From: Desulfobacterales bacterium
Lineage (GTDB): Bacteria > Desulfobacterota > Desulfobacteria > Desulfobacterales > SpSt-501
Direction of reading: 5' to 3'
Assembly (NCBI GenBank): GCA_025454275.1
Contig: JALOOS010000018.1
Location: 1 to 16,586 of the forward strand
DNA: 16,586 nt
Made by a program: the position numbers and the translations under genes. This document shows positions 6,134-13,018 of the stretch, piece after piece. The first letter of the stretch is position 1. Every line of letters starts with the position of its first letter. The notes under the pieces were generated by a model, which saw only the letters and a program-made list of their open reading frames with translations, was not told where the DNA came from and ran no database searches.

Positions 6134-7519
6134 TCAGGCGGCAATGAGAGGCAAGCCGGCGTTGGACCACGCGAACGCGCCGCCGGCCAGGGATTTGACT
6201 TTGGCAAACCCGGCCTTGCGCAGGATGCTGGCGGCGATATTGGACCGATACCCGCTGCCGCAGTTCAGAACGATCTCTTCCCGCCGATCGGCGCTGGGGA
6301 GGCGGCCCTCCATGATCTCCGTGAGGGGAAAATGCTCGGCCTGCTGAATATGCCCGCTGCCCCATTCGGCGGGCGTGCGCACATCGATGATGCGCAGCGC
6401 ACCCGCGGCGAGGCGCTCCGCCAGTTGCCGCGGCGAGATCTGCTCCAGCTGATCCACCGGCCGGCCGCTCATGAGCCACGCCATGATCCCGCCGGAGAGA
6501 TAGCCGAAAATCAGGTCGTAGCCGATGCGGTGCAGCTCCGTTGTCATCCGGTCGTAGTCGTTTTGATCGTCCACCACCAGGAGGATTTCCGACTGGGGAT
6601 CGACCACCATCCCCACCCAGTTGGCCATCTGCTTCTCGAAACCGATATTGATGCTGCCGGGGATGTGAAACCCCCCGAAGGCTGCGGAATTGCGGACATC
6701 GATGACGATGGCGCCGGCGGCCATCATCTCCTCGAACTGCTTCGGCGTCAGGCGTTTGTCCAGGGGGCAGGCATCCAGGGTCGGGGCCCCTTTGAGGTTG
6801 GTCTGGATGATATGGGAGAAGCTTTTGGGCCGAGTGGGAAAGGCCGAGAGCACATCCGCCTTGAACGCATCAAAGGAGGCAAAACGCAGCATGGGGTTGG
6901 CCCGCCGCTCGTACCCGAGGGTGGAGCTCTTCTTCGCGCTGAGTCCGCGGCCGCACAAGGATCCCTGGCCATGGGCCGGAAAGACCTCCAGGTGGTCCGG
7001 GTAGCCGGCCAGCTTGACATAGAGGCTGTGGTACAGATTGGCCACTTGCTCATCGAGGATCTCCGCTCCGGGCAGATCCGGCCGGCCGATATCGCCGACG
7101 AACAGCAGGTCGCCGGTGAGCAGCATCTGGGGCTCCATGGAGCGCACCGTGTCGGTCACCAAAAGGGAGACGGCGTTCGGGGTGTGCCCCGGCGTATGGA
7201 GGATTTCGATCAGGGCCGCCCCGAGTTGGAAACGGTCCCCCTCCTTGATCTCCTTGTGACGGTAGGCGACCGGCGCACTCTCGTGGATGTAGATGTCGGC
7301 GCCCGTGGCGGCCCGCAGCTCCTGGTCGCCGCTCACATGATCGGCATGCACGTGGGTATTGAACACATGCGTGATCTGCATCCCCTCTTCCCGCGCAATC
7401 GTCAGGTAGTCCTGAATGTCGCGCTTGGGATCGACGACGGCCATGGCTTTGGCCCTGGGGCAGCCGATGACGTAGGACAGGCAGCCCAGCCCGGGCACTT
7501 CGATCTGGTTGAAATACAC
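6134..7519 (-). CDS. MBL-fold persulfide dioxygenase-like protein with two C-terminal rhodanese domains (CstB-like)
   Basis: This 461-residue protein has an N-terminal metallo-beta-lactamase fold domain (about 1-210). Its ligands include H56, H58, D60 and H61 in THVHADH, H112 in TPGHTP, D137 in TGDLLF, and H183 in PAHG. Cys189 follows in GQGSLCG, the position of the extra reactive cysteine in CstB-type enzymes. Rhodanese domain 1 (about 260-355) keeps the fold motifs IDVRN and HIPGSINI, but has Asp residues (VVDDQND, 316-321) where the catalytic Cys loop should be. Rhodanese domain 2 (about 360-460) has an active loop C420-G-S-G-Y-R. The architecture matches the persulfide dioxygenase/sulfurtransferase CstB, which converts low-molecular-weight persulfides to thiosulfate and so detoxifies sulfane sulfur. 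The start is GTG at 7519 with AGGAGG at 7524-7529. Confidence 0.9.
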   Translation of the reverse strand: MYFNQIEVPGLGCLSYVIGCPRAKAMAVVDPKRDIQDYLTIAREEGMQITHVFNTHVHADHVSGDQELRAATGADIYIHESAPVAYRHKEIKEGDRFQLGAALIEILHTPGHTPNAVSLLVTDTVRSMEPQMLLTGDLLFVGDIGRPDLPGAEILDEQVANLYHSLYVKLAGYPDHLEVFPAHGQGSLCGRGLSAKKSSTLGYERRANPMLRFASFDAFKADVLSAFPTRPKSFSHIIQTNLKGAPTLDACPLDKRLTPKQFEEMMAAGAIVIDVRNSAAFGGFHIPGSINIGFEKQMANWVGMVVDPQSEILLVVDDQNDYDRMTTELHRIGYDLIFGYLSGGIMAWLMSGRPVDQLEQISPRQLAERLAAGALRIIDVRTPAEWGSGHIQQAEHFPLTEIMEGRLPSADRREEIVLNCGSGYRSNIAASILRKAGFAKVKSLAGGAFAWSNAGLPLIAA

Positions 7520-7628
7520 GACGGCCTCCTTTCGTGTGCCTGAACAGCGATGCTCCGAGCGAGGTTTTTTGCAACCGGTTATATGGTTTTTTAAATGGCG
7601 ACCCGGTTAATAGGAATAAAACCTTTTT

Positions 7629-7641
7629 AATAATGATTATT
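7629..7641. promoter_or_regulatory. perfect AT-rich palindrome, Fur-box-like, in the divergent intergenic region
   Basis: AATAATGATTATT is a perfect 13-bp palindrome about a central G. Extended by one base each side it resembles the 7-1-7 Fur-family half-site pair (TGATAAT-n-ATTATCA), with three mismatches over 14 positions. It lies just downstream of the predicted start of transcription of the minus-strand gene, where a bound repressor would block it. The same 197-nt gap also has direct copies of CCGGTTA at 7575-7581 and 7603-7609, 28 bp apart. Confidence 0.35.
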
Positions 7642-7650
7642 GATATGGAA

Positions 7651-7679
7651 TTCCTACATCCCTGCAACGGCCATGTCAA
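7651..7679 (-). promoter_or_regulatory. candidate sigma70-type promoter for the persulfide dioxygenase-like gene
   Basis: On the minus strand TTGACA (7679-7674, inside GCTTGACA) is followed after 17 bp by TAGGAA (7656-7651), a weak -10. The -35 is a perfect consensus and matches those before two other operons here. It predicts a leader of about 125 nt that contains the AT-rich repeats at 7570-7641. Confidence 0.4.
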
Positions 7680-7716
7680 GCGTAATGTGGGAGAAAGACG
7701 ACTCCGGAGGTTATGA

Positions 7717-8139
7717 ATGGATCAACGTGTCAAGGCGGCCATCGTGTCGGCAGCGGCACGCGAACCTTTTGCGGTAAGGCTCGGTATGGAGCTGGTCGAA
7801 CTGGAGGAGGGGTATGCGCGCGTGGAGATGGTCTATGATCCCGCGCACCAGGACAACATCTACGGCCGCGCCCACGGGGGCGCTGTTTTCGGGTTGATCG
7901 ACGAGGCGTTTGAGACGGCCGGACAGACGGACGGGACGATCGCCGTGGCCATGCAGGTCAGCGTCACCTATGTCGCCAGCCCGGAACCCGGCGAGCGCCT
8001 CTGCGCCGTGGCGCGGCGTGCGGCCCAGACCAAACGCACCGCCACCTACGACATCCGGGTCACCGATTCCCGAGGCCGCCCGATCGCCCTCTGCCAGGCC
8101 CTGGCCTACCGCACCGGCAAACCGATCCCTTTTTTGTGA
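7717..8139 (+). CDS. PaaI-family hotdog-fold thioesterase
   Basis: This 140-residue protein has the single hotdog-domain signature of PaaI/YbgC-like acyl-CoA thioesterases. The motif GRAHGGAVFGLIDEAF (about residues 49-64) has the H-G-G turn and the acidic residue at the start of the central helix that forms the active site. The strand VSVTYVASPEPGE follows, then a C-terminal strand pair ending ALAYRTG. GGAGG at 7706-7710 lies 6 nt before the ATG. It probably hydrolyses an acyl- or aryl-CoA in the cytoplasm. It is divergent from the persulfide dioxygenase-like gene and has no operon partner downstream. No substrate can be assigned. Confidence 0.88.
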   Translation: MDQRVKAAIVSAAAREPFAVRLGMELVELEEGYARVEMVYDPAHQDNIYGRAHGGAVFGLIDEAFETAGQTDGTIAVAMQVSVTYVASPEPGERLCAVARRAAQTKRTATYDIRVTDSRGRPIALCQALAYRTGKPIPFL

Positions 8140-8206
8140 AATGCGGGCCTCGGCCTGCGGACCACAACCCGCACAGCAGAATTCGTTGGAGGGCGTCATC
8201 GGCATC

Positions 8207-8331
8207 GATGGCGGCGCCGGAAGGCCAAGGTCAAGGCGCGCGAATCTTGCGGCGCGAGGCGTACTCACGGTACGCCGCAGCGACCGCAAGATGATGCGCA
8301 ACGCCGAGATTGGCCTTCCGGCACCGCCATC
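8207..8331. repeat. 125-nt nested inverted repeat (REP/MITE-like element) in an intergenic gap
   Basis: The outer 22-nt arms, 8207-8228 and 8310-8331, are inverted copies with one mismatch (core GCCGGAAGGCCAA). Inside them ATCTTGCGG (8244-8252) pairs with CCGCAAGAT (8284-8292). At the centre GGCGTAC (8258-8264) pairs with GTACGCC (8270-8276) around a 5-nt loop. The three nested levels share one axis, so the RNA or single strand could fold into one long interrupted hairpin. It fills most of the 190-nt gap between two convergent genes, and its right arm contains the last bases and stop of the regulator at 8330. It has no coding potential. It may act as a terminator for both genes. Confidence 0.75.
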
Positions 8332-8887
8332 AGATGCCTTTGCCGAGTACGCGCGGATCGTGCTTGAGCCGCTCCTGGATCCCTTTGCCGATCTGGTAGG
8401 TGCGGCTGAACTCGGACCAGAACTCCTTTTCTTTCGCCTTCCAGTCCGGCCCGAAGCGCTTGTCGAAATAGTCGCCCAGCTTTTCGAACAGAAGCTTCCA
8501 CGGGGCCTCACCCCGTTCATGACATCCCAGCAGGTCGTTCAGCAGCAGATCCAGCTCGGCCAGGGTCTCCTTGGGCAGATAGGAGATGGCGCCCTTGCGG
8601 ATCGACTCCAGCAGGGTTTCCGGGTTGATGGAATGGGCGGTCAGCATGACCGTCGGAATCCCCCGTTGAACGCTCTCCTCGAGGAGCTTCAGACCGTCCA
8701 CCCCCATGATGTCCAGGATGGCGAGATCGTAGTGCTTCTCCCGGATCTTGCGGGATGCGGTTTCATAGGTGGCGGCCCGGTCGACGTGCGCCTCATCGAG
8801 GATGTCCTCGATCGTATCCAGGATGTCCTCCTCGTCGTCCACCGCCAGGATGTGTTTGCCCTTGATGTAGGATGTGGAAACTGCCAT
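8330..8887 (-). CDS. response regulator, receiver domain with W-KL C-terminal module (last gene of signalling operon)
   Basis: This 185-residue protein has a receiver domain with D17/D18, phosphoacceptor D59 in AILDIMGV, T83 in MLTAH and K106 in YLPKE. A C-terminal region of about 60 residues follows, with WKLLFEKL, a DYFDKRFG helix and PDWKAKEKEFW. No known output domain is present. It is paralogous to the orphan regulator at 3565-4053, including the tail. AGGGAGGGG lies about 6 nt before the ATG at 8887. It follows the short kinase gene after 66 nt, on the same strand, and is the expected phosphate acceptor for the two kinases. The TGA stop overlaps the arm of the intergenic repeat. Without an output domain, it probably acts by protein-protein contact. 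Confidence 0.92.
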   Translation of the reverse strand: MAVSTSYIKGKHILAVDDEEDILDTIEDILDEAHVDRAATYETASRKIREKHYDLAILDIMGVDGLKLLEESVQRGIPTVMLTAHSINPETLLESIRKGAISYLPKETLAELDLLLNDLLGCHERGEAPWKLLFEKLGDYFDKRFGPDWKAKEKEFWSEFSRTYQIGKGIQERLKHDPRVLGKGI

Positions 8888-8953
8888 GGGCGACCCCTCC
8901 CTTTCATGGCCGCTCGGGTCCGTTCCTGCCCGTCCAGGACCCGGTACGGCCGG

Positions 8954-9760
8954 TTAGGCTGATTGCGTAAGCTCCAGAGGCAGTGTCAGGCGGAAGGTCG
9001 CCCCTTGCCCCTTGCGGCTGGTCACACGGATGTCCCCGCCGATCGATCGGGCCAGGATCAATGCCCCGGCCAATCCCAATCCATGCCCCCGGCGCTCCCC
9101 CAGGGTGCACTCCTTCACCTGGGTGTAGCGCCGGAAGATGAGTTCGTGATGATCCGGTTCGATGCCGGGGCCGTCGTCCCTCACCTCCACTGCCAGCCAG
9201 CCGCCCTCGGTCTCCATTCGCACCTCCAAGCGCTGCCGGCGGTGGTGCAGGGCGTTCTTGAAGAGGTTGCCTGTGATCTGGCGAAATTTGATTTCATCCT
9301 GAAAGACCTCGATCCCCGCTGTCGGTTCTGAAACGCAGAGGCTGATCCCGTGGCGGTCGAGGAGCCGGGCGAGCTCGGCCTCGTCCTGGTACTTTCCGAT
9401 CTCCTCGGCCGCGGGACCGGTCATCGTCTCCAGGGCATCCTTGAGCGCCTGCCGCAGGGACTTGAGCGGGAAGAAGCGGCTGCACGCCAGGCACCCGGCT
9501 TCGGAACGGCCGATCTCGAGCAGGTCGTTCAACAGCCCCCAGGCCTTGCGGGTGTTGCGCAGGCTCCGTTTCAAGGTGTTGGCCTGTTTCGCCGTCAAGG
9601 GACCGTAGGCATCCTGTTTTTCCAAAACGGTGCGCAGGCCGGTTTCGATGATGGAAATCGGATCCTTGAGTTCGTGAATCAGGAACTCGATGCTGATCTC
9701 CTGGAAAAAACCGCTCTGCGCCGGCCGGTTGCCGCGTCCCCCGTTGGTGGGCAGGCTCAT
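8954..9760 (-). CDS. sensorless cytosolic histidine kinase
   Basis: This 268-residue protein has only the transmitter. The HisKA H-box is IHELKDP with phosphoacceptor H29. The HATPase domain has an N-box around N165 (GNLFKNA), a G1 box DDGPGI at 195-200, an F-box-like IFRRYTQ, and G2 GHGLGLAGA at 225-233. No membrane segment or sensor domain precedes the H-box. A C-L-A-C pair (C90, C93) sits between the dimerisation helices and the ATPase domain. The ATG at 9760 overlaps the stop of the upstream kinase as ATGA, with GGAGG about 10 nt upstream, indicating translational coupling and matched amounts of the two kinases. The frame extends upstream to 9916, but only inside the preceding gene. It may form a heteromer or relay with the larger kinase. 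Confidence 0.92.
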   Translation of the reverse strand: MSLPTNGGRGNRPAQSGFFQEISIEFLIHELKDPISIIETGLRTVLEKQDAYGPLTAKQANTLKRSLRNTRKAWGLLNDLLEIGRSEAGCLACSRFFPLKSLRQALKDALETMTGPAAEEIGKYQDEAELARLLDRHGISLCVSEPTAGIEVFQDEIKFRQITGNLFKNALHHRRQRLEVRMETEGGWLAVEVRDDGPGIEPDHHELIFRRYTQVKECTLGERRGHGLGLAGALILARSIGGDIRVTSRKGQGATFRLTLPLELTQSA

Positions 9761-12096
9761 GGCGATTTCGCCTCCGGTGTTCGGGATGGTTCGGTTCGCG
9801 GTCGGCTCCGGGCTCCCTCCGCCGGGCGAAACGTAACGGTAACGACGGTGCCGCCGTTGTCGGCGCAGGGTGCTGCCGCCCTCGCTTGCCGGCACTGGGC
9901 CACATCTCCGGGGCACTCATCCGCCTCCGCCGGCATATATCGGCAGCGCCGGGACTCCATCCCGATGGTGAACCCGTAGCGCTCGGCGAAGATCTGCATG
10001 CGCAGGAGGTCGAAGCCCTTCCCGCCGGCCCGGAAATCATACGGGCGGCGGGTGGAATAGTGCATCGGCTCGTAGGCCGTGAAGAAATTGCCGAAAATCA
10101 ACTGTCGGGTTTCAGTGCTCAGACCGATGCCGGAGTCCCGGACCTCGAGCACCGGCCCGCTCTCCCCGGCGCGCACGACCACCTGGAGGCTGCCGCCGTC
10201 AGGGGTGTTCTCGACCGCGTTGCGGACAAGACCCTCGATGACCTTGCCCAGCACATCCGCCGGGACCAGGATCGGCCGGGTCGCTTCCAAATGGGTCTCC
10301 AGCGAAAGCCGGCGGTGGGCGAACTTGGGGCGCAGCAGACTCAGGTAGCGGTCGGTGAACCGCGCCAGGTCGATCGTCTCGGGTTTGGCCTCGCGCGGCC
10401 CGAAGAGCCAATCGATCCGGCGCCGCAGCCGTTCCGTCAGGGTCTCCTCCCCGAACTCCTCGGCCGCGAGGGCCTCCAGCTCGTCGGCGCACTGGTCGAG
10501 CAGGAGAGAGAGCATGCGGTGGTGGTCGGCCTCCCGCTCCTGCAGAATGTCCTCGAGCTTGTACTGCATGTCCAGCAGCCGCTGCAGATTGCGCCGGGCC
10601 CGATCGAGCGTGCCCTGCCAGCGCTCACCGCCCTCCACCCCCGCCAACGGCTTGGCCAAAAGGTTCAGCGCGGCGGAGAGAACCGACAAAGGGGTCTTCA
10701 GCTCATGGGAGAGATGGTGGATCACCCGATCCTTGGCACGGTTGAGGCGTTTCACCTCCTCGAACGAGCGCGCGAGCGCCTCGTGGACGCTGGCGTTCTC
10801 GATCGGCAGGGCGACAAGGTTCGCCACGGCGCTGAGGAGGGCCGCGTCGTCCTCGGTGAAAGGGCCGCCCTTTTTGTTCACGGCGCAGAGCACCCCGATC
10901 GTGCGCTCCGGGGTCGCCAGCGGGACGTCCAGCATGCTGCGGGTCCGGTAGCCGGCCTTTTCATCCACCGTGGCGAAGTAGAAGGGGTTCTGCGAGGTGT
11001 CGTTGACGATCAGCGGTTTGCCGGTCCGAACCACCTCCCCCGCCACCCCTTTCTCGATGGGGAAACGCACCTCCTGCATCCGTTGGCCGGTGCTCTGGTC
11101 GTCGAAAACGGAGATGCGGAAGAAGAACTCTCTCTTCTCCTCGTCCAGCAGGATCACGCTCGCCCCCTCGACCTCCAGCAGCTGCCGGACCTCGCGGGTG
11201 ATCAACTCCAGCCGCGCATCGAGCGCCCGGTGCCGGTAGAGGGCCTGCGCGATTTGGAACAGGGCCTGGTTGATGCGTGCGGCGCGCTTCTCCCGGGTCA
11301 CGTCCCTGAGGGTGATGACCTGGCCGGCGGGGCGGTTCTCTTCGTCGTAGAAAATGGCCCCGTCGATCACGATGTCGAGCAGGCGGCCGTCCTTGGTCAG
11401 CCGCTTCGTCTCGAAATCGTGGAGCACCTTTTCGCGATAAAGCTGCGCGAGGCCCTCCCGGGTGTGGGCCTTGAATTCCGCGGGGACAAAGGGGATGCGC
11501 TTACCCTGGAGCTCCTCCAGGCTCCAGCCGAAAACCTTCTCGAAGGCCGGGTTGAGGTAGGAGACCGTGCCGTCCAGGTTGAAGACGAAGACCGGGTCGG
11601 GCAGGAAGTTGAGAAACGCGCGGTAGCGCTGTTCCGCCCGGCGGCTGGACTCGGAGAGCTCCAGCGCGCAGGCCTGGGAGTCCCGCAGGGCCTGCTCCGC
11701 CAGGTGCTTGTCGGTGATATCCCGGGCAATGCCCCGGAACCCGGTCTTGTGGCCGGCCGCGTCGCGGATCAGCCGGGCGGAGATTTCCAGAAAGCGGCGC
11801 TCTCCATCGGGCCGGATGATCTCCCAGGTGATGGCGGCCAGATCGCCCCCGGTGCGAAAGATCCGGTTGAAGGCTTCGTAGGCGACCTCGGCGTTGGCGG
11901 CGTCCATGAAGGCGGCATAGCTGCGCTGGAGGATGGCCTCGCGCGGGTAACCGAAGATCCGGCAGAGCGCATCGTTGAAAAATGTGAAATTGCCGCTCAG
12001 GTCGACCTCGTAGAAGCCGTCGGCCACATCCTCGATCAGGGCGCGATAGCGCTCTTCCCGGACCAGGTCGGAATGCGTGGTCTTGCCGGAGCTCAT
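9757..12096 (-). CDS. PAS-PAS-GAF sensor histidine kinase with four-cysteine insert in the ATPase domain
   Basis: This 779-residue soluble kinase has no membrane helix. Domains in order are PAS 1 (about 15-128), PAS 2 (155-270), GAF (275-440), HisKA with HLSHELKTP and phosphoacceptor H464, a charged linker (about 510-580), and HATPase (about 585-765). The HATPase has an N-box at N626, G1 D654-S-G-I-G and G2 GGKGFDL at 691-697. Between the G2 helix and the last ATPase strands lies an insert with C718, C728, C735 and C744, which may bind metal or sense redox. The start at 12096 has GAGG 7 nt upstream; an extended start at 12147 would overlap the ACT gene. It lies 19 nt after the ACT gene and overlaps the next kinase by 4 nt. 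The PAS/GAF ligands are unknown. Confidence 0.93.
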   Translation of the reverse strand: MSSGKTTHSDLVREERYRALIEDVADGFYEVDLSGNFTFFNDALCRIFGYPREAILQRSYAAFMDAANAEVAYEAFNRIFRTGGDLAAITWEIIRPDGERRFLEISARLIRDAAGHKTGFRGIARDITDKHLAEQALRDSQACALELSESSRRAEQRYRAFLNFLPDPVFVFNLDGTVSYLNPAFEKVFGWSLEELQGKRIPFVPAEFKAHTREGLAQLYREKVLHDFETKRLTKDGRLLDIVIDGAIFYDEENRPAGQVITLRDVTREKRAARINQALFQIAQALYRHRALDARLELITREVRQLLEVEGASVILLDEEKREFFFRISVFDDQSTGQRMQEVRFPIEKGVAGEVVRTGKPLIVNDTSQNPFYFATVDEKAGYRTRSMLDVPLATPERTIGVLCAVNKKGGPFTEDDAALLSAVANLVALPIENASVHEALARSFEEVKRLNRAKDRVIHHLSHELKTPLSVLSAALNLLAKPLAGVEGGERWQGTLDRARRNLQRLLDMQYKLEDILQEREADHHRMLSLLLDQCADELEALAAEEFGEETLTERLRRRIDWLFGPREAKPETIDLARFTDRYLSLLRPKFAHRRLSLETHLEATRPILVPADVLGKVIEGLVRNAVENTPDGGSLQVVVRAGESGPVLEVRDSGIGLSTETRQLIFGNFFTAYEPMHYSTRRPYDFRAGGKGFDLLRMQIFAERYGFTIGMESRRCRYMPAEADECPGDVAQCRQARAAAPCADNGGTVVTVTFRPAEGARSRPRTEPSRTPEAKSP

Positions 12097-12115
12097 GGCG
12101 GCGCCTCGGGAGGTT

Positions 12116-12559
12116 TCAATTCTCGTTTTCCAGGATGCCGAAATCATCGGCGTCGAGCAGTTTGATCCCGTTGGCCCGCAGCACCTCGATCGCCTTGTCG
12201 TTGTCGCCGAACCGGAAGATCATGACGGCATTGCCGGAGGAAAAGCGGATGTGCGCATACATGAAGACGACGTTGATGTTGGCCTCGGTCAGCGGCTTGA
12301 GCAGCCGCGCCAGGCTGCCCGGCTTGTCCTCGATCTCGACGGCGACGACGTCGTTGACGTAGGCCGGGATCTGGAGCCCCATCAGGACCCGTCGCGCGGT
12401 GGCGACATCGGACACGAGCAGGCGCAGCTGCCCGAAGGCCCCGGTATCCACCAGGTTCAGGGCTCTCAGATTGATCCCGGCCTCTCCGAGGGCGTTGGTC
12501 ACCTCGTAGAGCCGTCCCGGAGCGTTTTCGATGGACACCACGATCTGTTTGAGCTTCAT
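12116..12559 (-). CDS. tandem ACT-domain protein (first gene of the signalling operon)
   Basis: This 147-residue cytosolic protein is made of two ACT domains and little else. The first (about 1-68) begins KQIVVSIENAPGRLYEVTNALGEAGINLRA. The second (about 70-140) contains VEIEDKPGSLARLLKPLTEANINV. Each has the P-G-x-L turn before helix 1 where amino acids bind in ACT regulators. No enzymatic domain is fused. AAGGAG lies 8 nt before the ATG at 12559; the frame extends upstream to 12631, but that stretch is low-complexity. Its position 19 nt ahead of a PAS-GAF kinase suggests that it feeds an amino-acid-like signal to the kinases. Such proteins also accompany phenylacetate-CoA ligases or indolepyruvate oxidoreductases, neither of which is in the window. 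Confidence 0.9.
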   Translation of the reverse strand: MKLKQIVVSIENAPGRLYEVTNALGEAGINLRALNLVDTGAFGQLRLLVSDVATARRVLMGLQIPAYVNDVVAVEIEDKPGSLARLLKPLTEANINVVFMYAHIRFSSGNAVMIFRFGDNDKAIEVLRANGIKLLDADDFGILENEN

Positions 12560-12644
12560 GACCTGTTCTCCTTTTTGGAATGAAGGCATCCGGCGCGGCT
12601 GCCGGGGCGGCAAGGCCCGCCAAGCCGGCATATTTTATCGTTCA

Positions 12645-12673
12645 ACTATCACGAATGCCGAATGGGATGTCAA
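12645..12673 (-). promoter_or_regulatory. sigma70-type promoter for the ACT/kinase/kinase/regulator operon
   Basis: On the minus strand, a perfect TTGACA (12673-12668, within GCTTGACA) is followed after exactly 17 bp by GATAGT (12650-12645), a 4/6 match to TATAAT. Transcription would begin near 12638, giving a leader of about 80 nt before the ACT start codon. The -35 element overlaps the start of the degraded oxidoreductase gene on the other strand. Confidence 0.55.
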
Positions 12674-13013
12674 GCTGCAAAGAGCTCGCCGCCGCCGACA
12701 AGCTCGATCGCTGCAGCGGGTCGGCGGCCGTGGTGATCGGCTCGGGCGCCATCGGCATCGAAGCGGCGGAAGCCCTGAAGAAGAGGGGCTGCACCGTAAC
12801 CGTGATCGAGCTGCTCGACTGGGTGCTGCCGGCCCTCTTCGACCCGGAAACCGCGCGGCGCCTCGCGGCGTACATGGAGGGCTAAAGGATGCGGGTCCTG
12901 ACCGCGGAGAAGGTGCTAAGGCGAGCCTCCCGGCCATCCGGGAGCGCTGGCCCCAGATCACCCGGTTCTACCCCTGGACCACCCGCAAGATCGGCGAGTT
13001 GATCGGCCTCTGA
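12667..13013 (+). pseudogene. remnant of an FAD/NAD(P)-dependent pyridine nucleotide-disulfide oxidoreductase
   Basis: The frame at 12667-12885 encodes a Rossmann NAD(P)-binding segment: VVIGSGAIGIEAAEALKKRG, then VTVIE, then ALFDPETARRLAAYMEG. This is the middle of a CoA-disulfide reductase/NADH oxidase-type flavoprotein. It stops at TAA 12883-12885, yet the same frame then continues with MRVLTAEKVL, the expected next strand, so the stop looks like a nonsense mutation. After that the frame loses homology, and a different frame encodes a plausible C-terminal tail (PWTTRKIGELIGL) ending at 13013. The N-terminal FAD domain and most of the C-terminal half are missing, and no ribosome site or promoter is visible. 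The tail's origin from the same gene is inferred. It lies between two minus-strand operons. Confidence 0.75.
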
Positions 13014-13018
13014 GCGCA

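Noticed and set aside
4256..7543. A very long plus-strand open frame (1095 codons) across the adenine deaminase and persulfide dioxygenase-like genes
   Set aside because: It is out of frame with the first gene and antisense to the second. Its product is a low-complexity Gly/Arg/Pro-rich sequence with no domain, as expected from GC-rich third positions.
7675..7716. A plus-strand promoter for the thioesterase gene
   Set aside because: No pair of -35 and -10 elements with correct spacing was found close to its start. The strong TTGACA there is on the minus strand.
8207..8331. CRISPR or attC-like interpretation of the nested palindrome
   Set aside because: There is a single symmetric unit, with no direct repeats, spacers, cas genes or integrase nearby.
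9886..12165. A 759-codon plus-strand open frame opposite the large histidine kinase
   Set aside because: It is the antisense shadow of a clearly conserved kinase gene. It has no ribosome site and no recognisable domain.
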